A stretch of DNA of 64,000 nt from NCBI GenBank assembly GCA_002359185.1, contig DEML01000094.1, positions 1 to 64,000 of the forward strand, read 5' to 3'. Positions 1 to 7,178 of the stretch are shown here, piece by piece. Position numbers and translations under genes: made by a program. This stretch comes from Planctomycetaceae bacterium UBA2671. GTDB lineage: Bacteria > Planctomycetota > Planctomycetia > Planctomycetales > Planctomycetaceae. The notes under the pieces were generated by a model. That model worked only from the letters and a program-made list of their open reading frames with translations, did no database searches and was not told the origin of the DNA. How positions within the stretch are numbered: position 1 is the first letter of the stretch; each line of letters starts with the position of its first letter.

Positions 1-131
1 TAATCGCGCACGGTCATTTAGCGACCTCGTTTCTCAACATTTTCAAGAAATCGCAAGTCATCATGAATGATTCATTCTCTCTTCAATCTCCATACGAACC
101 ACCGAACGCTGATCATCAAAAAGGTGATATT

Positions 132-749
132 ATGCCGAAACTGACTGCCCAACAGCTTGCCGCCTTGAACAAAGCAGAACGGGAAGCAGATGTCATCGAA
201 GAAGTTTTGTTTGCAGCGAGCATGGCTGGTTCGGTTTCGGTGGGAAATCAAGTTGGCCCCAATGGCTTCAAGGTCTACCTGCAACGACTGTTGAAGCAAG
301 CTGGCGATCCCGATGATCCGCTGGAACAGATGATGATTGAGCAGACAGCCCTGGCTCATCATCGGATCGCCCAGTTGCATGTGAAGGCAGCAGAGGCCGA
401 AACCGTTGATGCGGCCAAACAGTATTCGACGATGGCGATCCGTGCGATGGGTGAACTGAGACGGATCGTGTTGGCAATCAAACAATACCGCCAGCCGACC
501 AAAACCAAGCATTTCACCGTCGTTAAGCAGCAGAATCTGTCATCAGGGGATCAGCAGGTTGCCTATCTTGACCAATCTGCCACGCAGACAGATCAAACCA
601 AAGATTCTTTTTTGCCCGACGGCAGCGAACAAACAAGTAAGAGACTCTCTCATGACACAAGTCCAGATTTCTTCAACAAATCCGAAACGCGTGGCAGCCG
701 GTCGCCAGAACCGCAAACGACGCGGCCCACTGAGTCCCCAAGGACGTGA
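132..749 (+). CDS. Hypothetical protein, planctomycete accessory type
   Basis: I do not recognise a named family. The predicted product is about 205 residues: mostly helical and charged from residue 1 to 150, then a Ser/Thr/Gln-rich tail. A start at 63 is possible, but an AAGGTGAT ribosome-binding site at 121-128 lies just before the ATG at 132, so I chose 132. The last 98 bases overlap the next gene in another frame. The tail read from the overlap is low-complexity and is the least certain part; a frameshift or an earlier end is possible. It opens the accessory island and is followed by another small gene on the same strand. No function can be assigned. Confidence 0.55.
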   Translation: MPKLTAQQLAALNKAEREADVIEEVLFAASMAGSVSVGNQVGPNGFKVYLQRLLKQAGDPDDPLEQMMIEQTALAHHRIAQLHVKAAEAETVDAAKQYSTMAIRAMGELRRIVLAIKQYRQPTKTKHFTVVKQQNLSSGDQQVAYLDQSATQTDQTKDSFLPDGSEQTSKRLSHDTSPDFFNKSETRGSRSPEPQTTRPTESPRT

Positions 750-954
750 GAAACTACGCCAGACCGCACTTGCGAACCGTCCCTGGGAGCATTCCACCGG
801 CCCAAAAACCGTCAGCGGGAAGGAGAGATCGGCAGCGAATGGTTGCAAACGGAAAGCGGTGAGCAACTCACGAAAGAGAGTCCGATCCACAATGGCGGAC
901 GTCGATTCCCTCATGGCCAGCATGCTAAAGCTGCGTAAAAGTCTCGAATCGTAA
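652..954 (+). CDS. Small basic protein with GPKTVSGK-type motif
   Basis: A 100-residue, strongly basic protein beginning MTQVQISSTNPKR. It contains LSPQGREKLRQTAL followed by HSTGPKTVSGKERSA. This motif pair (R-L-T-P-E-G-R... H-S-T-G-P-x-T-x-x-G-K) is one I know from small uncharacterised proteins in planctomycetes and cyanobacteria. The frame is open from 559, but the stretch before 652 is the other-frame reading of the preceding gene, so I place the start at 652. It overlaps the upstream gene by 98 bases, which suggests translational coupling. Function unknown; a nucleic-acid-binding role is only an inference from the basic composition. Confidence 0.5.
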   Translation: MTQVQISSTNPKRVAAGRQNRKRRGPLSPQGREKLRQTALANRPWEHSTGPKTVSGKERSAANGCKRKAVSNSRKRVRSTMADVDSLMASMLKLRKSLES

Positions 955-1374
955 GCTGCTTGAGGAGCTTTTATCTGTTTGTTATTCCAAGTTCTGGAAA
1001 TGATGCGTTCGCAGCGATAAGATGCAGACTCACTGGAGTTTCGATCCATCCAGTGAGATCGTAATGAGGATCGTTTTTATACAGGAGAAGATTGCCGGTT
1101 TGACCGGCTTATGAAGACAACTTGAACGACGCGTGAGCGTCAAGAACTGCTTCGCCGAAAACCGCCAACCTGAGCTTCGGCTCTTGAACATCGAAGGCAG
1201 TAACTTGAGCCGCGCCCCGCAAGGGGCGCTGGCCGGTTGCTGTTTCGATGCGCCCCTTGGCGGGGGTTCGGCGAGCGGGGCTGGTTCAGCGTCCTTTTTC
1301 TATGCGCTGACCCTTCCCTTGATTCGTTAACCCTGGCCGGTTGTAGGCCTATTCCGAGACAAATGGAGGGCTGT
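955..1374. other. Gene-free stretch with clustered hairpins
   Basis: No convincing gene in 420 bases. It holds several inverted repeats: CTCACTGGA/TCCAGTGAG at 1029-1057, followed after 15 bases by a T run; GCCGGT/ACCGGC at 1094-1108; and GCGCCCC/GGGGCGC at 1212-1229. The segment 1130-1290 is clearly GC-rich compared with the AT-rich gene that follows. It could be a structured leader, a terminator cluster or a small RNA. I cannot tell which. Confidence 0.4.
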
Positions 1375-2259
1375 ATGAAACATCTGATTTTGCCAAACAC
1401 TACGTTACTCCTAGACTTCAATGCTGGAGCAATCTTACTTCTCATTTTACTGTGCGGTTGCGGCACCAAAAGTCAGCCAGAGAGCGCAAACCTGAGATAC
1501 GCTACTGACGTGACGCTAACACGTATTCAGGAAACACGACGAGATAAAATGACTTCGTTCGATTCTACAATCAGAGCTTATCGTCAGTGCGCATTTCGTC
1601 TCAAAGCGATGTCTGATCGTGATGTCTCAACCGAGTTGGCAAATGCAGTTCACCGGTATGCTGATCACTGTTTGGTGTTTGCTGATGAACTTGCAGCTTT
1701 TCAAAGAACACCAGGCGCTGACTTTGCCTTTATCGAAGGTATGGCTGGTCTATATTTTGGGGCGAACCCATACGAAGTAGGGGAACGTGCCGGTTCTCGA
1801 ATGGCCAATATAAATCAAGCATGGACACGTGTGGAATATGCGCACACACAACTTGAAGCAAAAGAAGCTGATTTATGGCGTGAGAGTTGGTCAAGCCTAA
1901 CGCCTGAAGAGTCAGGTATGCTCACTGCACGGTTGCAACCTCTCCTGTCAGATGTTCAAGCTAATCTTGCTAAAACGCAACAAACTGACACACCCGTATT
2001 TGCAGCATCAACTGCTGAGTCGATTCCATTATCACAGAAAGACAAAAATCAATCTCAAGAAGTTAGCAAGCCACCATCTCATCCAGTTTCGCGGTTCATA
2101 TGGTACTTCTTCGGTTTTATATATAGCTGGTTCGGGACTGGCGGAGTTATGGTTGCGCTTGGAATAATAGCGGCCATCCTGTTCTTCAACTCTGATGACT
2201 CTACTAAGGATTCAAATAAGCCAAATGACTCCAAAGCAACAGTGGCCAAGGATTCGTAG
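1375..2259 (+). CDS. Putative lipoprotein with C-terminal membrane segment
   Basis: A 294-residue product. The N-terminus carries a hydrophobic stretch ending LLLILLCGCG, a lipobox-like site with Cys at about 27, so export and lipidation are likely. The middle (about 40-200) is helical and charged. A second hydrophobic segment rich in Trp, Phe and Gly lies near 240-270 and is followed by a short hydrophilic tail. I chose the ATG at 1375 because GGAGGG at 1365-1370 is its ribosome-binding site; an in-frame ATG at 1363 is the alternative. Base composition is more AT-rich than the surroundings. I recognise no family; a membrane-anchored accessory or superinfection-type protein is possible but unsupported. 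Confidence 0.6.
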   Translation: MKHLILPNTTLLLDFNAGAILLLILLCGCGTKSQPESANLRYATDVTLTRIQETRRDKMTSFDSTIRAYRQCAFRLKAMSDRDVSTELANAVHRYADHCLVFADELAAFQRTPGADFAFIEGMAGLYFGANPYEVGERAGSRMANINQAWTRVEYAHTQLEAKEADLWRESWSSLTPEESGMLTARLQPLLSDVQANLAKTQQTDTPVFAASTAESIPLSQKDKNQSQEVSKPPSHPVSRFIWYFFGFIYSWFGTGGVMVALGIIAAILFFNSDDSTKDSNKPNDSKATVAKDS

Positions 2260-2473
2260 CGTCAAATGATTTTTATATATTCCAATGTCATTTTTATTCC
2301 CCAGAGTTTGATTCCCTCAAGAGTCTCCTTAGTAAGTATCGCTGAGATCTCTCTGATGGGTAAAAATAAGGTGGTGCAAATAAGCAATATTGCTACCGCC
2401 AAAGTCCCAGCACCATCCCCGCCCGGTTTGAAACTTGGGCGAGGACGGGCTGGGGTTTGATACTGTGAACTCG

Positions 2474-2647
2474 TTACTTCCGCGGGGACTGCGGACGGAT
2501 TTCGCCGGACATGTAGGATGTTCCGAGCAGGATTGCGACGAGAACCCAGAAGAACGGCCAACTTTGGACGAAGAACGCCACGGTGCCTGCCACGATCAGG
2601 ATTCCGTGAATCGAGGCGGCATTCAGTTTATGTCGAGCGTTGGGCAT
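2474..2647 (-). CDS. 57-residue putative membrane protein
   Basis: A short gene starting MPNARHKLNAASIHG and ending IRPQSPRK, with one long hydrophobic segment (about residues 15-45) rich in Val, Ile, Phe and Trp. A GGAGGTC ribosome-binding site lies five bases before the ATG, which supports translation. It is the last gene of the minus-strand operon that runs from 9266, about 47 bases after the nuclease gene. One or two membrane passes are predicted by eye. Function unknown. The following 214 bases (2260-2473) hold a weak GC-rich inverted repeat (near 2417-2448) and no gene. Confidence 0.6.
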   Translation of the reverse strand: MPNARHKLNAASIHGILIVAGTVAFFVQSWPFFWVLVAILLGTSYMSGEIRPQSPRK

Positions 2648-2694
2648 GAAGACCTCCAGTTATTTCTCTGTGTCTGTGTATGTAACTGAAATAA

Positions 2695-3522
2695 TCATCC
2701 CCGCCATTTTCGACAGGGATCGCGGAATGGGCAGCAGCCGCAACTCATGGGAGACGGAGCCGGGTAGAATGTCTGAGATTCGATGGCACTCCAGACTCGT
2801 TCAATCACTTGTCTGGTCCGTGTTATACGTGTTGGGTCATAAGTGACCGGCCAGCGTTCTGCGACGGGCGTAGCCGTCTTCGAGATAACGGCAAACTCCA
2901 GACGAATCTTCTTGCTTGGTGCAAGTTGTTTGGCGAGTTCACTGTAGAGCAGCAGTTGCTCGCCAGAATCCTCCGCCTGCACACCATTCCAGCGAGAACG
3001 AGACGTTTTGAAATCGGTGATTGTCAGCTCGTCATCGTTTGCCGTGATCAGGTCGATTCGCGCCAGTAAATCGGGAATGCCGGGAATCAGTTCACCGCGA
3101 AGTTGTTCCTCGACGCCCAGAATCTGCCCATGTGGAATGGCGAGTTCACTTTGCTGAAACTCCACCAGTATCCGGTCAGCCATTTCGGCGATCTTGTTGA
3201 TGTCTTCGTTTTTGCCGAACCGAATCTCCACTTCTTCGCCGCGATCATGCCATTCGTTCCAGAATGCAGACAACAGCATGTCTTGATCGGGAGCAGGATT
3301 CCCCATCATCAACTGATTGAAATGAAACTCAGCAGCGCTGTGAATCGCTCCGCCCAGGATCAGGTTGGAAGAAACCACCTCTTCCGGCAGTCCGGCGATG
3401 TACTTGAAGTAATATTTGAGTGGACATTGCTGGTACGTTGAGATGGCTGAGTAACTGATGTAATCGCGTTTCTTGGATTGCTTGACGGTCTGCTGCGTGG
3501 GGAGTTCAAGCAGTCCCGTCAT
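2695..3522 (-). CDS. PD-(D/E)XK nuclease, Cas4/RecB-like, probable Fe-S cluster
   Basis: A 275-residue protein of the PDDEXK_1 (RecB/AddB/Cas4) superfamily, expected to be a DNA exonuclease. Visible motifs: SYSAISTYQQCP near the N-terminus with Cys33; GGAIHSA (His61); ARID (Asp156); ITDFKTS (Asp170, Lys172, the D-x-K core); and QLLLYSEL (Gln189, Tyr193, motif QxxxY). Cys261, Cys263/264 and Cys270 at the C-terminus with Cys33 match the four-cysteine Fe-S cluster of AddB/Cas4-type nucleases. Its start overlaps the stop of the upstream gene by four bases (ATGA), indicating coupling. With the clamp-like and AAA+ genes of this operon it suggests a recombination or replication-repair module. No cas genes are nearby, so it is not called Cas4. 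Confidence 0.85.
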   Translation of the reverse strand: MTGLLELPTQQTVKQSKKRDYISYSAISTYQQCPLKYYFKYIAGLPEEVVSSNLILGGAIHSAAEFHFNQLMMGNPAPDQDMLLSAFWNEWHDRGEEVEIRFGKNEDINKIAEMADRILVEFQQSELAIPHGQILGVEEQLRGELIPGIPDLLARIDLITANDDELTITDFKTSRSRWNGVQAEDSGEQLLLYSELAKQLAPSKKIRLEFAVISKTATPVAERWPVTYDPTRITRTRQVIERVWSAIESQTFYPAPSPMSCGCCPFRDPCRKWRG

Positions 3523-4028
3523 CGGCGGCCTCCCGTCCCATTGGTCTGGGGTTTGATGGCATCAATCAGTTCGGATGCCTGGCTGAGCGTCAGGTCATCT
3601 GGGCGACTGACACCAAATCGTTGATTCAACTCACTGGGCAGATCGATTCGAGCCTTGTTGGCAATCGCGTGAATGGCCCGCACTTGGGAAGCTGTTGCTA
3701 GTCGTCCATTGGTCTGCCCAGACCCATTGCCGTTCTGGTGGGCATTACCATTAGCATGAGAGTGCCCGTTCCCATTGGTGTGATGACCATTCTGGTGGAA
3801 GCCGTTGGTCGGCATTGATGCTGGTCCGGCCTGCTGACGGGAGAGTTGCTCCTCAACAGATTGCTGGCAAGCCGCGAAGGCACTGCGGACTTTGTGATGG
3901 AATCCTTCGAGGTCGCCATCCAGTAATGTCCGATCTATCTCGAACTCAACGTGGCAGCTTGCGCAAAGTGAACCGTAATCGGGTTGGCCGATCTTCTTGT
4001 TTAGGCCGACCGAGAGTGTAACAGCCAT
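3519..4028 (-). CDS. Protein with CxxC motif and Asn/Gly/His linker
   Basis: A 169-residue protein in three parts. Residues 1-72 hold Cys22-x2-Cys25-His and a helical segment. Residues about 74-108 are a low-complexity linker made almost only of Asn, Gly and His. Residues 110-165 hold a compact helical domain (SQVRAIHAIANKA ... LTLSQASELIDAIK). The last domain resembles the short C-terminal module found on single-strand annealing and related phage or plasmid recombination proteins, from memory only. It lies directly upstream of the nuclease gene with a four-base overlap and has a GGAGAC ribosome-binding site. A role in DNA binding or as partner of the nuclease is inferred. Confidence 0.7.
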   Translation of the reverse strand: MAVTLSVGLNKKIGQPDYGSLCASCHVEFEIDRTLLDGDLEGFHHKVRSAFAACQQSVEEQLSRQQAGPASMPTNGFHQNGHHTNGNGHSHANGNAHQNGNGSGQTNGRLATASQVRAIHAIANKARIDLPSELNQRFGVSRPDDLTLSQASELIDAIKPQTNGTGGRR

Positions 4029-4050
4029 AATGTCTCCTTGTATAAAGTAA

Positions 4051-4083
4051 GAAAAGACCGCCGCTCCTGAGTGGAACGACGGC
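4051..4083 (-). promoter_or_regulatory. Intercistronic hairpin upstream of the Asn/Gly/His-linker gene
   Basis: On the minus strand CCGTCGTTCC pairs with GGAGCGGCGG around a short loop. All ten positions pair if two G-U pairs are allowed on that strand only. A T-rich stretch (TTTTCTTACTTTATA) and then the GGAGA ribosome-binding site of the next gene follow. It looks like an internal terminator or attenuator, or an RNA processing site. Confidence 0.5.
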
Positions 4084-4113
4084 CTATGTGATGATGTGAA
4101 TACTGACGTATTA

Positions 4114-5499
4114 CTATGCGACCTCCTGGAGTTGTTTCAGACTGGCGAGCGTACTTTCCACCAGTCGGGACTGCTTCTTTCGCTTCTTCAACGCAGCGAT
4201 CAGTTCGCGAGTATGAGTGAGTGTGACTTTGAGAGAATCACGCAGGGCTTCGGCAGCCTGCAAGGGCGTGAGCGAAGATTCGAGTTCGGTGTTGTCAGTT
4301 TTGGGCAGTCGGTTTTGTGGTGCATGAGATTCTGTTTTCGGCATAGCGAAATGTTTTCTCCTGGTTGGTTGTGAGAACGTATTGGTAACTCGCTCGGATT
4401 CAATCCGAATCGCTTCAGGCGTAGCAGCAATGATGCCCGCTTTCCCAAGAGCCGCCCAGACATAAGTTCGCTCTGGTTCACGGCAAACCAATGGGGATTC
4501 CTGACCGTGGACTTCAACTGCCCGAAATCCCATTTGCACAGCCCGCGCCAGAAAATGCCGGTTGGTCGAAATCTTGATTGCTTCACCATCACGACGGGAA
4601 GATGTCAGCACGACTTCGGTCGGCTGCGGATCATCAGTTCCCTGAGCACGAATCGAAACGGCTCCGTTCAGATCGACGGTGACCGGATGATTGAGATTGT
4701 CGTTGCTCGGCAGTCGTTTGACGGCCTTGCTGAGAAACTCGGCATCCGCGTCGCTGATGAGCATGGTAGACGTCACGCTATTCACTGACGGGGCGACGTC
4801 ATCAACCTGCGGGAACCGGTCCTTTTTGTTGATCAGTAGCCAGACCGTCCACGGACCCGATCGCAGACAAGTCCAGTCTTCAGTACAACCAATCTGCACT
4901 TCTGCATTTGATCGCAGATCGGAACTGGACAGCAACCGATTAGCAGGAATCAGTACCTCATTATCCCACGGAAACGAAAAGCCTGACTGAAGGAGTAGCT
5001 GACGACCATCGCTCGCAGCGATCTGTCCATCACGGGATCGCAACCGCAAATGATTGAGAGCGTATCGAGACGAATCATTATCAGCGACTTCAGCAGCGGC
5101 TCCGAGTGCCTCAAGCAATCGGGCGGGATTGGCTGCCATCTGTTCTGGGAGAGAAGGAAAATCACCGAAAACTTCCTGCTCAAACTGAGCGGATTGTGGG
5201 ATGCCACTGTCGGTCCATTCGGCTGTCACAGAGTCACCAGCCAGTGAGAGCGTGACAGGTTCATCCTTGGTTCCTTCGCAGCGTCGGAGGAAGTCAAACG
5301 GAAGCGCGATTGATACATCCGGTTGTTCGCCAGGCTGGTGATACTCCAGGGCGATCTGATCATTTTGCGTTCTGATGAACAGACCTTGTGGCCCACATTG
5401 AAAATCAATGGTGGGACCCGATTGCCGAGCGGTAATCCCCAGCCCGCGACTGAAGGTAATCCGCAGTCGACGAATGAGTGAACGTGAAATCGTAATCAA
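4114..5499 (-). CDS. Sliding-clamp (DnaN)-like protein
   Basis: A 461-residue protein that resembles the beta clamp of DNA polymerase III. The middle domain has the clamp signature NDSSRYALNHLRLR followed by ASDGRQLLL (about 141-170) and LIPANRL. The first domain ends in FPSLPEQ and the third contains the expected strand-rich segment and TNRHFLARAV. Residues beyond about 385 are an extra helical, Lys-rich tail not typical of DnaN. The frame is open to 5628, but the upstream part overlaps the neighbouring gene. A TTG at 5499 preceded by AAGGAG is the better start. A clamp paralogue in an accessory operon with a nuclease and AAA+ ATPases suggests element-specific replication or repair. It is not the housekeeping dnaN, judging from context. 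Confidence 0.7.
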   Translation of the reverse strand: MITISRSLIRRLRITFSRGLGITARQSGPTIDFQCGPQGLFIRTQNDQIALEYHQPGEQPDVSIALPFDFLRRCEGTKDEPVTLSLAGDSVTAEWTDSGIPQSAQFEQEVFGDFPSLPEQMAANPARLLEALGAAAEVADNDSSRYALNHLRLRSRDGQIAASDGRQLLLQSGFSFPWDNEVLIPANRLLSSSDLRSNAEVQIGCTEDWTCLRSGPWTVWLLINKKDRFPQVDDVAPSVNSVTSTMLISDADAEFLSKAVKRLPSNDNLNHPVTVDLNGAVSIRAQGTDDPQPTEVVLTSSRRDGEAIKISTNRHFLARAVQMGFRAVEVHGQESPLVCREPERTYVWAALGKAGIIAATPEAIRIESERVTNTFSQPTRRKHFAMPKTESHAPQNRLPKTDNTELESSLTPLQAAEALRDSLKVTLTHTRELIAALKKRKKQSRLVESTLASLKQLQEVA

Positions 5500-5532
5500 T
5501 ACAAGAACTCCTTGAAGTTGAGGGAAAGAAAA

Positions 5533-5567
5533 ACCGCCACCCCAGCCAATAGAGCCAGGGCAGCGGT
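5533..5567 (-). promoter_or_regulatory. Intercistronic terminator-like hairpin
   Basis: Read on the minus strand, ACCGC ... GCGGT closes a stem that also pairs GCCC with GGGG and GGC with GCT. A run of five T and a pyrimidine tract follow directly. The AAGGAG ribosome-binding site of the clamp-like gene comes next. It has the form of a rho-independent terminator placed inside the operon. Confidence 0.55.
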
Positions 5568-5581
5568 AAGTAAGCGAAATA

Positions 5582-5800
5582 TCAGGCCGCCTGATGGCAA
5601 AACGGTGGCTGTTCAACGATGGCGACATTGCGTTGCAGGTCGATCTCGTCCCAGTCGATCATCTGGGGTGGCAGATCGTACGGTTCCGGGTCGAAGTCGA
5701 CCTCCAACGGGTCCGCCAAGCTAAAGCCCCGATTACGGATTTCGCTGAGGTCTTCACCAGTTGCGTCGGCGACCAGTTGGTTCAGTTCGTGTTGTGTCAT
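5582..5800 (-). CDS. Small planctomycete protein (HELNQLVADATGE type)
   Basis: A 72-residue acidic protein starting MTQHELNQLVADATGE and containing GFSLADPLEVDFDPEP. I know very similar small proteins (HELNRAVARATGES... GFSLADP) from many planctomycete genomes, often in several copies. Their function is not established. I chose the second ATG (5800) because AAGGT lies seven bases upstream of it, while the first ATG at 5815 follows only a T run. It sits between two terminator-like hairpins in the minus-strand operon. Confidence 0.7.
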   Translation of the reverse strand: MTQHELNQLVADATGEDLSEIRNRGFSLADPLEVDFDPEPYDLPPQMIDWDEIDLQRNVAIVEQPPFCHQAA

Positions 5801-5826
5801 TTGCGTGACCTTCATAAAAAGGAAAC

Positions 5827-5873
5827 GCCGCCCCGGTTGGAGCGGCAGGAAAACTACCGCCCCGGTATGGGGC
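5827..5873 (-). promoter_or_regulatory. Tandem intercistronic hairpins
   Basis: Two adjacent stems. One is GCCGCTCC/GGGGCGGC (5827-5846), loop AACC, eight pairs with one G-U, followed on the minus strand by GTTTCCTTTTT. The other is GCCCC/GGGGC (5859-5873). The first ends just before the ribosome-binding site of the 72-residue gene. Same layout as the hairpins at 4051, 5533 and 7120. Confidence 0.55.
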
Positions 5874-5892
5874 TCAAAGCATCAAATCACAT

Positions 5893-6138
5893 TTAGCGAG
5901 CGGACGTCAGCCAGTTAGATTCCAACCACTGACGTTCTGCATCAAGAGCATCACTACGGTTAATAAATGGCCCAAGAACAGGACCTGCGACGGGTGACAA
6001 ATCTGCCGTCCACTTACCATTATCAGTCGGTTCAACGTGACTGCCACGGGCGATCTCCAGTCGGCCCAGACCATGCAGGTCCAGTTCTTCGCTATACAGG
6101 CAACGAACAGACCCATCCGGTTGTACAAGCATCTGCAT
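5893..6138 (-). CDS. Small conserved planctomycete protein (ADLSPV.GPVLGPF type)
   Basis: An 81-residue protein with YSEELDLHGLG, RGSHVEPTDNGKWTADLSP and GPVLGPFINRSDAL. This pattern (SHVEP..xGxWxADLSPV.GPVLGPF.xRxEAL) is familiar from small uncharacterised planctomycete proteins, often next to replication or plasmid-like modules. It begins MQMLVQPDGSVRCL, compatible with a small beta-rich fold. It lies 11 bases after the 314-residue gene and is presumably co-transcribed with it. No biochemical role is known to me. Confidence 0.7.
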   Translation of the reverse strand: MQMLVQPDGSVRCLYSEELDLHGLGRLEIARGSHVEPTDNGKWTADLSPVAGPVLGPFINRSDALDAERQWLESNWLTSAR

Positions 6139-6149
6139 ACGAATCTCCT

Positions 6150-7094
6150 TTATCGTGGCCGACGCTGGATGTTGCGACGGGGACGATCGACCAACAGTTG
6201 ATCGAGGCCGGACTGGACCGCCGCCATCTGTGTCGAGACTTGTTGGCGTAACGCTTGACTGTCCCGAAGCTGTTGGGGCTGGACGCCCTGCACTACCTGC
6301 TGCACATTTGTAACCAGATCGTCAAGCTGTTCGTTCGAGCGAACATTCAATGCCCGAAATCGCTCAAAGAACTCGGTCATATTGGTAATGGCCGTGTCAC
6401 GAAAGACTTTCGGTTTGCCATCCACATCCCCATTGAGTCGTTCAGTTAAGTGATCGACCAGCTTGGCTAGTTCTTCCATGAACGCCGCTTCGGCCAGTTG
6501 CACTGCCTCGTCAAACCGGGCCTGCACACGCTGGCACTCGGCTTCATATAGTTCCGGACTGAGTTGCCGTAAATAGTTCGGCGGTTCAATACTGGGATAG
6601 TCGTGTTCAATCGCAAACATCCCCACCAGTGAAGCGGGATAATCGCTGACGTTAAACAGATCGCCCAGGCGTTGACGAGCCGCACTTCGCAGTTCGTCGT
6701 AGTGGTGATCGAGTTCCATAACCGCGTCGTCCAGTTCTTCACGAAACTGAGCGATCTGATCATCAAACGTGTGGATTGATTCCTGACGTATCAATCGAAT
6801 CCCTGGTTCGGGGTACGGCAGCGACACGCCTTTCCAGTAGGCAACGGTTTGTCCCCGGATTGTTGTGACCGCTTTGTAGGCCGGATGGGATGTATCGAGC
6901 AGCTTCTTGCCTGCAGACAGAAACTTACCTTCCGCCCCGAACGAATCGGCGGCCTGATTCTTCTGGGCAGACGTCAGCGACTTCCGCACTCCCAGCCAGT
7001 TGAAACTCAACCGAGCTGCCGCCATGGTGGTTCGCAGGCGTTCGCTCGGTGTCGTGAAACTTTGTGTAACAGCTTCTTCTAGCAAAGTCGACAT
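6150..7094 (-). CDS. Helical protein of unknown function (possibly DUF3150-like)
   Basis: A 314-residue, mainly helical protein. Residues about 115-260 are charged heptad-rich helices, and the C-terminus (about 265-314) ends in a basic RRNIQRRPR tail. A central conserved-looking stretch reads YPEPGIRLI and, later, GMFAIEHDYPSIEPPNYL. The position next to an AAA+ ATPase recalls DUF3150-type proteins that accompany MoxR ATPases in mobile elements. That link is from memory and tentative. It is preceded by a strong hairpin (7120-7151) and a TGGAGA ribosome-binding site. It is the fourth gene of the minus-strand operon. Confidence 0.6.
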   Translation of the reverse strand: MSTLLEEAVTQSFTTPSERLRTTMAAARLSFNWLGVRKSLTSAQKNQAADSFGAEGKFLSAGKKLLDTSHPAYKAVTTIRGQTVAYWKGVSLPYPEPGIRLIRQESIHTFDDQIAQFREELDDAVMELDHHYDELRSAARQRLGDLFNVSDYPASLVGMFAIEHDYPSIEPPNYLRQLSPELYEAECQRVQARFDEAVQLAEAAFMEELAKLVDHLTERLNGDVDGKPKVFRDTAITNMTEFFERFRALNVRSNEQLDDLVTNVQQVVQGVQPQQLRDSQALRQQVSTQMAAVQSGLDQLLVDRPRRNIQRRPR

Positions 7095-7119
7095 AGATTG
7101 GTCTCCAGTAATAGAACAA

Positions 7120-7151
7120 GCCGGAAGTGACCACGCTGGTCACGTCCCGGC
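7120..7151 (-). promoter_or_regulatory. Strong intercistronic hairpin
   Basis: GCCGG ... CCGGC encloses a perfect GTGACC/GGTCAC stem with a five-base loop. On the minus strand TTGTTCTATTAC follows, then the TGGAGA ribosome-binding site of the 314-residue gene. Equivalent structures precede three other genes of this operon. Confidence 0.6.
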
Positions 7152-7178
7152 ATTGATGGAATGAATGATTGTGGACTG

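Noticed and set aside
2695..3522. Cas4 as part of a CRISPR system
   Set aside because: The nuclease has Cas4-like motifs, but there is no cas gene and no repeat-spacer array in the window.
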